DNA of 60,000 nt from Apostichopus japonicus (Eukaryota > Echinodermata > Holothuroidea > Aspidochirotida > Stichopodidae). The stretch is taken from assembly GCF_037975245.1 (NCBI RefSeq), contig NC_092581.1, positions 11,747,303-11,807,302 of the forward strand. Reading direction: 5' to 3'. This document shows, one piece after another, positions 1-12,160 of the stretch. How positions within the stretch are numbered: position 1 is the first letter of the stretch; each line of letters starts with the position of its first letter. The notes under the pieces are model-generated. The model was not told the origin of the DNA. It ran no database searches and saw only the letters and a program-made list of their open reading frames with translations. The position numbers and the translations under genes are program-made.

Positions 1-209
1 TAAATATTTAATGTAACATAAACATTGACCTGATTAGAGGATGTCGCAAAACCACCAGCTATGCATTTTAAGGTTTATCACAGACTGGGAGGCAAGTGCC
101 CCCCCCCCCCCTCCCCATTGACTCCGCTTCTTCCCTGTTCCAGTTAACGTTTGAGATCTATTCTAACCAGACTTGAGTTTTGGGAACGTGATTGTCGTAG
201 CTTCTTTGG

Positions 210-286
210 TTGATAATGACACAGAATTACTCTGAGAAATTTCATTGATAATGACACAGAACTACTCTGAGAAATTTCAAATGGTT
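210..286. repeat. Two-copy tandem repeat of about 39 bp
   Basis: The segment starting GATAATGACACAGAA and ending GAGAAATTTCA occurs twice in a row, with one internal substitution. It lies just upstream of the LINE fragment and has no recognised function. Confidence 0.7.
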
Positions 287-302
287 TAGATAAGGGTTTT
301 TT

Positions 303-581
303 CCTGGTCTCAGGAATGGCAAATGCTTTTTTAAAATTGATAAATGCAAGGGGATGCATATTGGTAGTAGTAACCAAAAGTATACCTACACTCTTAGTAG
401 TGAGAAGTTACAGGAGGTCTTTATTGAAAGAGACCTAGGTATCTACATTGACTCATCTCTGCAACCTTCTAAACATTGTCTCGAAGCTGCTAAAAGAGGT
501 AGTAGGGTTTTAGGCATGATCAAAAGGAACTTTTCCGAAAGAAGACATAGCTGTTATGCTTTATAAACAGTTGGTTAGGCC
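303..581 (+). pseudogene. Non-LTR retrotransposon reverse-transcriptase fragment, 5' part
   Basis: The plus strand reads WSQEWQMLF and then, after a frameshift, KIDKCKGMHIGSSN, followed from 354 by an open stretch ending at 566 that includes ERDLGIYID and SRVLGMIKRNF. These are C-terminal reverse-transcriptase motifs of CR1/jockey-like LINEs (family knowledge). The copy is decayed, with at least two frame breaks. It stops abruptly at 581, where a hAT-type element begins, and resumes at 13220. The exact clade is not determined. Confidence 0.75.
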
Positions 582-1683
582 CAGTGGCGTAGCCAGCGGG
601 GGGGGGGGAGCCCCCCCCCCCCCAGTTGAAATGCTCGCCCCCCCCCCACTTGCCCCCCAAATGGAATTATTGACTGAGAAAAAAAACTTGAATGCACACT
701 AATTATGTTACTGGGCCTATGTGCATATTACCATGGTTTTTATGCAATTTTTATTCTTTACCTTTTACCTAATTCTCTATCTGCGAAATTGGGTGGCCAA
801 AATAAAAATCACTTCCATGGGAACATTGCCTTGAAAAAGAATTTGACCCAAGCAGCAGCGCATAAAACGCCACTGTCTCTGTATTGTCAAATGTGGAAAC
901 GGGTTGGCAATTTAATTAAACGGTCTCCGCGGCACTCACAAGCGGAGGCTACGTTCAGTTTATGTTCACATGGTTATCCCTGATCCCTGGATTGTGTTCC
1001 GAAATGATTCAAACGTGAGTGACGTGTATGGCAGAATGAATATCACAGTATTTAGAAACAATTTGCATTTTGACTGAAACTTACAACAAGTTTTGCTACG
1101 CCTACGCGACCAATCGCGCTGTGTTTCTTGGGTTAGGTACATTCAACACAGAACAGCCTAGTATATACGTTTGTGTTTCCGTATTGAGCTCATAGGCCCG
1201 GTAAGGTGACCAGACGTCCCCGATTTTCGGGGACAGCCCCCGATTACAGTGTGCTGTCCCCGATGAACAAGTGTCCCCGAAAATGTCCCCGATTCGTCAA
1301 AATGTTCAGGAATTTCGAAAATAAACCACATTATTAGTAAAATAATTGTAAAAACAAAATTTAGTCAAGTGTGCAGTCGCAGAACGGAACTTATAACCAG
1401 TATTTCAGGTGGGCCAGTGTAAAGTGGAAACACTGTTAAAAATATGCTAGATCGATCTTGCCTAGCACTCTTTCGACCGTATAAATGGCAACTACGGCGA
1501 CACAACGACACTTATACACCCACCTGAAGTTAGCAGGATATTCTGCTAGCAGGATATTTGGTTGAAGCAGGGTTGCCAGTTTTCCGGATACATTGTCGGT
1601 CAAATTGGGACAAAAAACGCCAAATTTGTATTTAATATATTTTTAGGTAACTGAACCTTTGTGTATGAATACATGGCCGACTA

Positions 1684-4125
1684 CAGCCAAATTGCATAAC
1701 CTAAACATATTTATGCCGGACCAAACATACTGGATTTTCATAGATACGAGCCTTGGCTCCCTAAGAGGATACACTTTGACCCCCTCACTGCCGTCCGTAT
1801 CCCCAAAGAGGGCCATATTCTCTCGATAGTGGTAATATTCGTATTGTACTGAGACTGGCTTATTACAGCCAAATTGCATAACCTAAACATATTTATGCCG
1901 GACCAAACATACTGGATTTTGATAGATGCGACCCCTGGCCCCGTATCAGAACACATCTTCACCCTCTCATTGCCGTCCTTATGCCCAAAGAGGGCCCTAT
2001 TCTCTCGATAGTCGTAATATCAGTATTGTATTAAGACTGTCTAATTACAGTCAAATTGCATAAACTGAACATATTTATGCCGGACCAAACATGCTGGATT
2101 TTGATAGATACGACCCCTGGCTCCCTAACAGGATACACTTCGACACTCTCATTGCCGTCCTTATGCCCAAAGAGGGCCCCATTCTCTCGATAGTCGTAAT
2201 ATCAGTATTGTACTAAGACTGTCTAATTACAGTCAAATTGCATTAACTGAACATATTTATGCCGGACCAAACATACTGGATTTTGATAGATGCGACCCCT
2301 GGCCCCGTATCAGGACACATCTTCACCCTCTCATTACCGTACTTATGCCCAAAGAGGGCCCTATTCTCTGGATAGTCGTAATATCAGTATTGTAATAAGA
2401 CTGGCTAATTACAGTCAAATTGCATTAACTAAACATATTTATGCCGGACCAAACATACTAAATATTCATAGATACTGTCCATGACCCCGTATAAGGAATG
2501 ATTTTGGCCCATTCATTGTCGTCCGTATGCCCAAAAAAGGCCCTATTCTCTCGATAGTGGTAATATCAGTATTGTAATAAGACTGGCTAATTATAGTCAA
2601 ATTGCATAAACTGAACATATTTATGCCGGACCAAACATACTGGATTTTCATTTATACTCTCCATGGCCCCCTCATTGCCGTCCGTATGCCCAAAGAGGGC
2701 CCTATTCTCTCGATAGTCGTAATATCAGTATTGTACTAAGACTGGCTAATTACAGTCAAATTGCATAGACTAAACATTTTTATGCCGGACCAAACATACT
2801 GGATTTTGATAGATGCGACCCCTGGCCCCGTATCAGGACATATCTTCACCCTCTCATTACCGTCCTTATGCCCAAAGAGAGCCCTATTCTCTGGATAGTC
2901 TTAATATCAGTATTGTAATAAGACTGGCTAATTACAGTCAAATTGCATAGACTAAACATTTTTATGCCGGACCAAACATACTGGATTTTGATAGATGCGA
3001 CCCCTGGCCCCGTATCAGGACATATCTTCACCCTCTCATTACCGTCCTTATGCCCAAAGAGAGCCCTATTCTCTGGATAGTCTTAATATCAGTATTGTAA
3101 TAAGACTGGCTAATTATAGTCAAATTGCATTAACTGAATATATTTATATTTAACCAAACATACTGGATTTTCATAGATACTCTACATGGCCCCGTATCAG
3201 GAATGATTTTGACCCCCTCATTGCCGTCCGTATGCCCAAAAAGGGCCCTATTCTCCCGATAGTCGTAATATCAGTATATAGTACTAAGACTGTATTGTCG
3301 TATTATCAGTATTGTATTAAGACTGGCTAATTACAGTCAAATTGCATAACCTAAACATATTTATGCCGGATCAAACATACTGGATTTTCATAGATACGAC
3401 CTCTGGCTCCCTAACAGGATACATTTTGACCCTCTCATTGCCGTCCGTATGCCCAAAGAGGGCCCTATTCTCTCGATAGTCGTAATATCAGTATTGTACA
3501 GTCAAATTGCATAACCTAAACATATTTATGCCGGACCAAACATACTGGATTTTCATAGATACTCTCCATGGCCTCGTACAGGAATGATTTTGACCCCCTC
3601 ATTGCCGTCCGTATGCCCAAAGAGGGCCCTATTCTCTCGATAGTCGTAATATCAATATTGTACTAAGACTGGCTAATTACAGTCAAACTGCATAGACTGG
3701 ACATATTTATGCCGGACCAAACATACTGGATTTTCATAGATACCGTCCATGGCCCCGTATCAGGAATGATTTCGACCCCCTCATTGCTGTCCGTATGCCC
3801 AATTAGGGCGCTTTTCAATCGATAGTTGTTATTTCAGTTTAGTTATAATACCGGCGGCTGATTACAGCCAAATTGCATAACCTAAACATATTTATGCCGG
3901 ATCAAACATACTGGATTTTGATAGATACCACCTCTGGCTCCCTAACAGAATACATTTTGACCCCCTCATTGCCGTCCGTATACCCAAAGAGGGCCTTATT
4001 CTCTTGATAGTCGTAATATCAGTATTGTTCTAAGACTGGCTAATTACAGTCAAATTGCATAATCTAAACACATTTATGCCGGACCAAACATACAGGATTT
4101 TGATAGATACGACCCCTGGCCCCTT
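1684..4125 (+). repeat. Satellite array, about 14 units of ~182 bp (left arm)
   Basis: The marker CAAATTGCAT (or a close variant) recurs near 1688, 1870, 2052, 2234, 2416, 2598, 2757, 2939, 3121, 3338, 3502, 3683, 3869 and 4051. Each unit also carries TTTATGCCGGACCAAACATA, CATTGCCGTCCGTATGCCCA and AGAGGGCCCTATTCTCTCGA with scattered substitutions. Units at 2757 and 2939 are nearly identical, which suggests recent local homogenisation. Short open frames in this array are periodic by-products and not genes. Confidence 0.95.
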
Positions 4126-6094
4126 AGTAGTCATGTTAGTAGCCATATATGTTTTGTAAATTTTTCCAAGGTAAAGGTAGTAGGCCTACATACAGGCTTG
4201 CAGGGTCAATATTTCGGGGGAAAGGGAGGCAAAGTCGACTTTCCCCGAATATTGAATTTTAAGTAAATTTATGTTTGATAATCTCTTCTCTTTTCATTAG
4301 TTTGTCCGATATTTACGTTTTGAATTGAGGTAGATAGAATAGTTAGGCTATACAAAAATGGAATTGGCAATATCGCTTAGAGAAAATTTTTAATAGTTAA
4401 CAGTCGGCCTACTCGCAATCGGGTATATTACAATGAGGGAACAAAAAAGTGTTTGGACTTTATGGTTGACTTCTTGTCGACTTAACTTTATATCGAGTTG
4501 ACTTAATGTCGAGTTAACGGAGTGACAGGTTGTGTAAAAGTAAGTTGGCCTGACGTTTCGATCCTAGCAGTATCAGGCTAAATGACAAGTAACAGTAACA
4601 GAGGTGACAAGTTGACTGATATATGGGGGATTGGCGAGTTTTGATTTCCATTGTGACTAACCATGATTTTTGTATTTATTGTGTACAAACAATGCATCAA
4701 CAAATCACTCCTGTGACTCTTTGCTGGCCTGTAGCAGGGAATCAAAAAGGTGACTGGACAAATTATGTGTTATGTTGTGTCATGTGTATAGAGATGTGTA
4801 TATGTATGGAATTACAAATTCTTGCTACCGGTATTGATTGTACAGACCTGTAAAATAGCCCATTTCTAATAGTGTGATTCACTTGTAGGAGGTTTAATTC
4901 TCTTCAACAATGAATTCTGCATAATTTGGGAAGATTGAAATACAATTTTAGGTTTTTCCCGGTTTTTTTACACTTTTAGGTGGGGAAAAATTCCTGGTAA
5001 AAACCTAGAATTTACGGGGCGGTAAAAGCTGCCTATTAAAAACTGATCACCATGGTAGAAAATGATGTCAATTTAGACGCAGTAACAGTATCTTGTTATT
5101 CTTATTTCAATTCAGCCTCAGTGAAGCCAGCAGTGAAGGAATCAGGGAAGCAGCATACCGAGCCCTCCTTGTATCTTGAACCTATGTTGGGTCATTTTTC
5201 TTATCGTGGATTAGGAAGCATTTACCCAGTAGACCCTGTTTCTGATGTCGATTGACTTTTTAAGTCAGTTATGTATTTACCTGCATTCTAAGCAATGGCA
5301 CAGTAACATTGTTTAGTTTCTTGATAACTATTTCTACCCCATAAAAAGGGCAATGTTATTTTGGAATAGTTCCTCTTAAGCGGCCTAATTTCCTAATCAT
5401 CTTTATTTCTCTGCAGTGATGCTATATTCAACATTGGTTCAATGGACAAACAAAATTAATCTTTGGAATTGGTGACTAGAACTTTAGATAGAGGTTTTTC
5501 AGTGTGATGACTCTAGAAATGAAAGTGAGATTTTTTTTTTTTTTGGGGGGGGGGTGGCTTTTGAGACTTTATTAAACATTACGGTGTTAGGAAAGTACTA
5601 TTTTTGTACTATGGACAATGTTTTTATGTTAATGATTAATGTAAGAGAATAGCTTTATCTGCAAAGGTATACATTTCCGTAATACAGCATCAGCATATTC
5701 CCCCACCACGTGTTAAAGTTTTCATATATTGCCATGAATTTTAAAAGGAGCGTTTATTGTTTTTAAATTGTATTGCTATGTTACAGTGTTTTTCACAAAA
5801 GATCACTTGCTTTACTTTTATTGTTCTTAATTGATTTTGATATTAAAATGTGTTGAAAACAGAAAGTTATTCCATATTCGCATTTTTCAGTTGAATACCA
5901 TGCAATATCTTGATTGAAATACTGGGCAAACACTTGTTTAATGAAAAATAATGAATCTCAACACTTTCAAAGTGTATATACACCCTTGAAAAGAGTTAAA
6001 CGTTACCAGAATTGAGTGTTATATTTTTAAAACCGTAAAAGGTATTATTATAAAACTTTAAGTGATGTCTTTCTCGCCCCCTTGAAAAGGGTTA

Positions 6095-6470
6095 AAACAA
6101 ACCCCAGGAAATCAAAAAGGAGTTTTCTGACCTGAGAACCGGGGGGCTGAAAAGTGAAAAATATGGAGGGGCGGAAGTATCATTCCGCCCCCCCCCCCCC
6201 GCTTCGCAGGTCAGAAAACTCCTTTTTGATTTCCAAATGAGAACAAAATCTCATTTGGAGCACCAAATTGCATCTAGGCCAGGTGAAAATGCAAAATTAT
6301 TTACAAAATGGAGTGGGTGTTGAAGTGTGTTATATTGCACCAAATTGCATCTGAGGCCACCTGAAAATGCTAAAAAACACCCCCTCCCCTTAGACCCCTC
6401 CCCCAGGCCGGCCATCAGTCTTCAGCCCCCCCCCCCCACTCAAAAGAAAGTACCTTCCAACGCCACTGGA
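6095..6470. mobile_element. Degraded copy of a short hAT-type element
   Basis: The sequence around AAAAAGGAGTTTTCTGACCT, CATTCCGCCCC, ATCTCATTTGGAGCACCAAA and the right end GGTACCTTCCAACGCCACTG-like at 6460-6470 matches, in the opposite orientation, the complete 285-bp element at 21738-22022. The left part is rearranged: one segment occurs twice in inverted orientation around the central C-tract. No clean target duplication was found. Confidence 0.6.
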
Positions 6471-6812
6471 TAGAGTTATAACACCGATATAAGTGTTAAC
6501 AAATTATTGACTTCTTTAAAATGTTTATAAGTTTGCAATAAACACACTTCCTTCCGACTGAACAAAGATAGTCTTACAAATGTCAATTATTGACATTTGC
6601 CTGGTTTGAACTCAGTGTATGTTCCACATCTGAGTAACGACACTAAAAATAGATTATTTTCAGGTAGTCAAACTTTTCAGACAAACTTTCCGAAAGAAAC
6701 TTTTTAGCATAGATTTGGGAAAGTGAGTGTGAGTACTGAATGCACACTGAAGGGCGTACAACTTGTAATTGCTTATTCGAACCCGTACGACGTCACGCAG
6801 CAAAACAGGTAT

Positions 6813-7072
6813 CAGGGGCGTATCCAGGATTTTCTAACCCGGGGGCGCAAAGTACTATCTAAGCGGAGCGCCACCATCTTGGCGATGTCTTGGCGTTTTT
6901 CTTCTGCTCCCTCCTTTTCTCCCTTTCTTCTTTTTCTCTCTTTTTTCTTTTTCTTTTCCCTTCCTTTCTCTCCTTCCTCCTCTTTTTTCCCTTTCTTCTC
7001 TTTTCTTTTTCTCTCCTCTTTTTCTTACCCGGGGGGCGCACGCCCCAACGCCTCTCCCTGGATACGCGCCTG
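6813..7072. mobile_element. Miniature inverted-repeat transposon with a polypyrimidine core
   Basis: The left end CAGGGGCGTATCCAGGATTT is mirrored by CTGGATACGCGCCTG at the right end. The centre is a ~130-bp C/T-rich tract on the plus strand. The flanking octamers do not match, so the target duplication is lost or the ends are misplaced. The frames on both strands (poly-S/F or poly-K/E/R) reflect the biased tract and are not genes. Confidence 0.65.
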
Positions 7073-10000
7073 AGAGTGTATGTTCAGCTGGCATTCACCA
7101 GCCAGCTATGTAGATGATGAAGGGGGCTAGTAGTCCCAATATTGTGATATTGAGCCTTATGTTGTGGGCGGAGGTCATATATTCGTTGAGTTCACCAGGG
7201 GTCAAATTGTGGAAACCATTGTTTATCACAATATTTTAACAAGGACAGATGTCATATTTAGTATTTTGATATATCACATTTAGTACAAGAAGCCAGTTGC
7301 TGAGGTCAATGGTCATTTCAGGACAGCCTGTGTCATTGTGAATTATTGTTTGTCACATCACACTGCTTTTCACTGTATAACTAAAATCAAAATGACATCT
7401 ATATGATCACCGTTTTATCTTTGTAACCATAACTTTGAAACAGCTTTGAACGATGAAAGGATCTAATTGAAATGGAGTTATATTGTGAGAATTACCGTAT
7501 ACACACAGTCTCTATATAAATTACAAAGCCACTATCGTTTTTGCTAAAGAATCTACTATATGACGAATAGCAGTAACCAATCGAAACATTGGCTTCATAT
7601 GATTTGCTTTAAACAAGAAGATATTCATTGAATGTGTGGCTAAATGTGTAAGACTGCATTGACTCCTTACATAAGTGCTCATTCTGGACACTCGAAGAGT
7701 AAACTTCAGAAATAAGAGATTTGCCAAGACCAAGCAAGATGATATACCAAATTGGAATTGGTCTAAAGTCCGAGTGCAGAAAACTGGACTCGAGTGTATA
7801 TTACACATTTCTTTGTGGGTATACTGTACGGGTGGGATCTACATTAAATACGTGTTTGTTGCCACATTGTTCAGTTCAGTGGTGTTGTTATTGTTTGTTG
7901 TGTAGGGCAATCAATCTTGTAAAGCTTTATACAACAGACACATCCCTACCTGTGGTTCATTGATTAAAGGTAAACTGTAACCGTGAGTGCTTTTTTGTTT
8001 TTTTAAATTATGTGATGCAACTTACCAGGTAGAAACAATTAAACACAAGAACACTGTGATACAACAAATTTGAACACATTGTTAGTAACAGATGATGAAG
8101 CCAGAAATGAAAGTATGAGTTCATGTATCAGAATTCAAAATAATAACAATCTTGGAAGCTAGGAAAGTTTTAAAGAAAATGGTTATACATCTCTAAAAGA
8201 GTAATGGCGTTCCGTTATAACAATTCCTCATTCATATTAACACTTAATAGACATGCCGTTCTAACTGCAACTTTAAACCAGGGAGTTGAAAAAAAAAATT
8301 CAACTGTTTGCACAAATCGTAGATATAACCCTAAGTGTCAACGTGTAAATTGTGTAAACAAGAGTACAACGACACATGATTCGGTATTTGAGCAGGTTTC
8401 CAATAACATGTTTTCGTACTCTTTGAAATAATATCTTTCTTTCTTTCTTTTAAAAAAACCGCAACTTCTCAAAAGAACCAAAATTTCTTCCAATCCTTTG
8501 TATAGATGATTGAATTTGTTTCAAAACAAATAAATGATAACAATCAACCGCAAAGTAGAAGGTTTAAAAACACTCCCGTTACAAAGAAGTTTCATGCTGA
8601 AAGCAGTCAATGATGCGTTTCCAAATTTACTGTGATTTGTTTGGCTAATAGTCCCTACCATTGTCTGCAAACATTTTTGCATTTATCGTGCTCAATAAAC
8701 ACAACGTATTATGTTTAAATAACTTATTTATATAGCGCATTATACTGACGGTCTCAATGCAACTAATTGCAACGTTGCTGTCCCGTGTAGAGAGCAAAGT
8801 TTGTAGTATAGGCTCTCATATGTGCACTCTCAAATATCACAACGTGTATGGTTGGCCACAGTGGACAAAATTTAGAAATTATGACGACATATCAGAGGGC
8901 AGGACCTTTTTATGTCTACATAAAATTGATTTGATGTGGACATAAATTCAAATTAATGCTGGCATATATTAAAATAATGCTGGCACCGTACCGTACCAGC
9001 TGCGTACTGATAATGCAGTTGGCACCTTCCTCTTTCAATCTGTGTGAATATTAATGTACATTTAAAGAGTTGTGTCTGTATTGCATGTATGGGCTACCAC
9101 ATTATGTCAAAATATTCTTGCTATGAGTTGCACTTCTCTTTATATAGTAAGTACACCTTGTAAAGGGTTTCAGTGCAAACACATGAATTTATTTGTAATC
9201 TAAGATGATATATATAATATTAATGTCCCCACGCTTCCATAGGCATGAGTTGTATAATTTGCATTTATGATTTTCAATATGCACATTATAAACCTATAAC
9301 TATAGGATATCCGTTGCGCACAAGCGAATGTTTTTGTCAGGGGTCATTACAACTAAGTATTGTGCGTTCCTGTAGAGGTAATTTAAAGTGCATGTTTTCA
9401 TGGAGGAACGTGTGGACGCAAGTTTTTTCTGAGCGGACGCAAACAATTTTTAAGATGTTGTATCCCGGCGCTGGCGCAACTCTTAAAATCCCGGTAACAA
9501 TACTGAGAATAATACTTGGTAGTAATAAAAGATTTTTCTATTTGTACAGCTTTCTGCTGATTTCTCAAGTCTTGCTAATGTAAACCTGTGAAACTACATT
9601 CTTTTCATTCCTTGATCAACATCTGGACAGAATGTTAGACAAGTTTACTAAGAAAAAGCTAAGGATTCAATGCACACAAAATGCAAGCAAGCTGCAGAAT
9701 GTTCAGGTTGGTTGTGCATGATAAATTAATGGTAGTTTTATCATTTCAATTTGTATATGCATGGTGGCATCCAATTAATATATGTTTGAACAAGAGTGGA
9801 TAGAGGGTGTGGGTCGAACCTCTTTTTCATAGCACACATAAATTCAAAAGGAACATGTCCTAGCTGTTAGATCTAGTTATAGTTTCAGTTTCCGATCTTT
9901 CATTCCAGTATAAATAGCATAAAATACAATTATGTTTAATAAGAGAGAATAAAACGTATGATAGATAAATTCCATAAAAGCGATTAAAGGCAAATTAAGA

Positions 10001-10224
10001 GTTAGTAAAAAAAGCATCAGTTTTCAAAGTGTTGGTCAACTGAAAAAATAAGGAAATATCAATAAACATATATTAAATCAAATCATTTAAGAAACTATTT
10101 TGAATAAGAAAGATGCTCTGCATAGAAATGAATTTGTGATAATTTTAACCCAATATTATGTTGGTGCTATTGCACGATGTCATAGAAGTATGATGCTTTC
10201 ATCGGTTTGAGTGCATGTCTATAT

Positions 10225-10320
10225 ATGTATGTATGTACGGATGTATGTATGAATGTATGTATGTATGCGTGTACGTGTGTGTGGGTGCGTGTATGTATGT
10301 AGGCCTATGTGTGTTTGTGT
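10225..10320 (+). repeat. (TATG)n / (TG)n microsatellite
   Basis: This is a run of GTATGTATGTAT-type repeats grading into GTGTGTGGGTGCGTG. It is simple-sequence DNA in the interior of the giant element. Confidence 0.85.
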
Positions 10321-11159
10321 GAACACTCGCGTACTCGTACTTCAAGTCCGCGTGCGTTTTGAAGAATAATCCTTCTTTCGGGGTTTCTGCAATCCCTCCT
10401 GCGTTCTTAATAAATGTAATGTGAACGGTCGCGGACTTATGGTGACCTGAGATTTCCGACTAAGTTATAATATCTGCTCTATCCAGTTGTAATTTGGCGG
10501 GTATTTTTGAACGTGCAGTAGGCGTGAGGTATACCTACGTTGTGTTTGTTCAAATGTCAGGCCGGGCCTTTCTTAACAGAAACACTACCTAACGACGCTA
10601 TACGTAAACACATTTTATTTTTCTTCGCACCGATTCGACCAACACTGCATAAAAGTCACCGTTAAGTTCGTGAGACTAGAACAAACTGAATGACAGTCCA
10701 CTTAAATCTAATAAACTATAATTCATTGTACGCCAAACTCACAGGTTTTTGAAGAGGCCAAAAAAACGGTAATTTATGATTACTTCGAAACGGATGATTT
10801 TGGACTCGGTTGCTACGGCAGTACTAAAAGGCTAGAACCCTTACGTATGGCCTAGCATATAATGACGTTACATTAGCCTACGCATATACCGTCCTAGGTG
10901 TTAAGACCTAATATTAAATGCCTTCGATGTTGGATTAGCCTCAAATACGACATCAGCAGTAAAACAGTGACTAGCAGGATCGTTCGCTCATCCATTTGAA
11001 ATGTTTGTAAGAAATTTGAATCTGGGTTAACGTGTAATGAATATAGTAAAACGGATTGGTTTGAAATTTGAATACAGTATACTGTTTACGTTTATGCGCA
11101 GTGGTGTATGCAGTAGAACCTACCAAAATAGTACAGCACTATGGCGGGCAATCAGTCTC

Positions 11160-11398
11160 AAATTGTGGGGAATCGACTTATACCGATTTAAATCGACATA
11201 TACCAATTCAATTTCCTTCGACCTATACTAGTTTCCAGCAGCTTAAATTGACTTCTACCGATTTAGATCGACATATACCAGTTTAATTCTACATATAATC
11301 GATCTAAATCGACATATACAATTTAAATCGATGATAAGTAAAATAAATCGGTATATATCAATTTAAATCGACAAATACCAGTTTAAATCGATGATATG
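11160..11398 (+). repeat. Degenerate ~24-bp minisatellite
   Basis: Variants of ATTTAAATCGACATATACCA occur repeatedly with drift through this stretch. It ends directly at the remnant of a GGCGGC-type transposon end (about 11399-11420). No function is recognised. Confidence 0.7.
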
Positions 11399-11420
11399 TC
11401 CCCCGGTTCCGCCGCCCTTG
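11399..11420. mobile_element. Solo right end of a GGCGGC-type hAT element
   Basis: CCCCGGTTCCGCCGCCCTTG matches the right end of the complete element at 13472-14113. It abuts the right satellite arm. The matching left end CAAGGGCGGCGG was not found inside the giant element, so this looks like a truncated or rearranged insertion. Confidence 0.6.
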
Positions 11421-12160
11421 CTGTAATTAGCCAGTCTTAGCACAATACTGATATTACGACTATCGAGAGAATAGGGCCCTCTTTGGGGATACGGACGGCA
11501 ATGAGGGGGTCAAAGTGTATCCTGTTAGGGAGCCAGAGGTGGTATCTATCAAAATCCAGTATGTTTGGTCCGTCATAAATATGTTCAGTTTATGCAATTT
11601 GACTGTAATTAGCCAGTCTTAGCACAATACTGATATTACGACTATCGAGAGAGTAGGGCCCTCTTTGGGCATGCGGACGACAATGAGGGGGTCAAAATGT
11701 ATCCTGTTAGGGAGCCAGGGGTCGTATCTATCAAAATCCAGTATGTTTGGTCCGGCATAAATATGTTCAGTTTATGCAATTTGACTGTAATTAGCCAGTC
11801 TTAGCACAATACTGATATTACGACTATTGAGAGAATAGGGCCCAGTTTGGGGATACGGACGGCAATGAGGTGGTCAAAATGTATCCTGTTAGGGAGCCAG
11901 AGGTCGTATCTATCAAAATCCAGTATGTTTGACGCGGCATAAATATGTTAAGCTTATGCAATTTTATCTTAGAATTTAATCTTAGAACTGAACTGATTTT
12001 ATGACTATCGAAAGACAAGAGCCTGCATTGGGAAAACGGACGGCAATGAGAGGGTCAAGATGTATCGTTAGGGAGCCAGGGGTCGTATCTGTCAAAATGC
12101 AGTATTTTTTTGATCCGGCATAAATTGTTAAGGTTATGCAATTTGGCTGTAATCGGACGC
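11421..12160 (-). repeat. Satellite array, about 4 units of ~182 bp (right arm, inverted)
   Basis: This has the same repeat unit as 1684-4125 but in reverse orientation (TGACTGTAATTAGCCAGTCT, TCGAGAGAATAGGGCCCTCT, TATGTTTGGTCCGGCATAAA). Units become more divergent towards 12160. Paired with the left array it forms the long arms of the foldback structure. Confidence 0.93.

Larger units (their letters stand above)
4130..11398. other. Interior of the foldback-like element, no gene recognised
   Basis: This 7-kb interior is AT-rich and has no reading frame with recognisable protein similarity. It contains a decayed copy of the GCCTGACGTTTCGATCC repeat near 4550-4575, remnants of hAT-type miniature elements (6100-6475 and 6813-7072), a TATG microsatellite and a degenerate 24-bp minisatellite near its right edge. 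Frames of 60-116 codons here are short, compositionally biased or repetitive. I see no transposase domain. Confidence 0.6.

Noticed and set aside
705-983. 92-codon frame inside the outer hAT-type element
   Set aside because: No transposase motif was recognised and the element is only about 1.1 kb without its insertions, so a coding role is not supported.
1643-3031. Several 60-78-codon frames containing KIQYVWSGI
   Set aside because: They recur with the satellite period and are by-products of the ~182-bp repeat.
6855-7117. Overlapping open frames rich in Lys/Arg/Glu or Ser/Phe on both strands
   Set aside because: They come from the polypyrimidine core of a miniature transposon.
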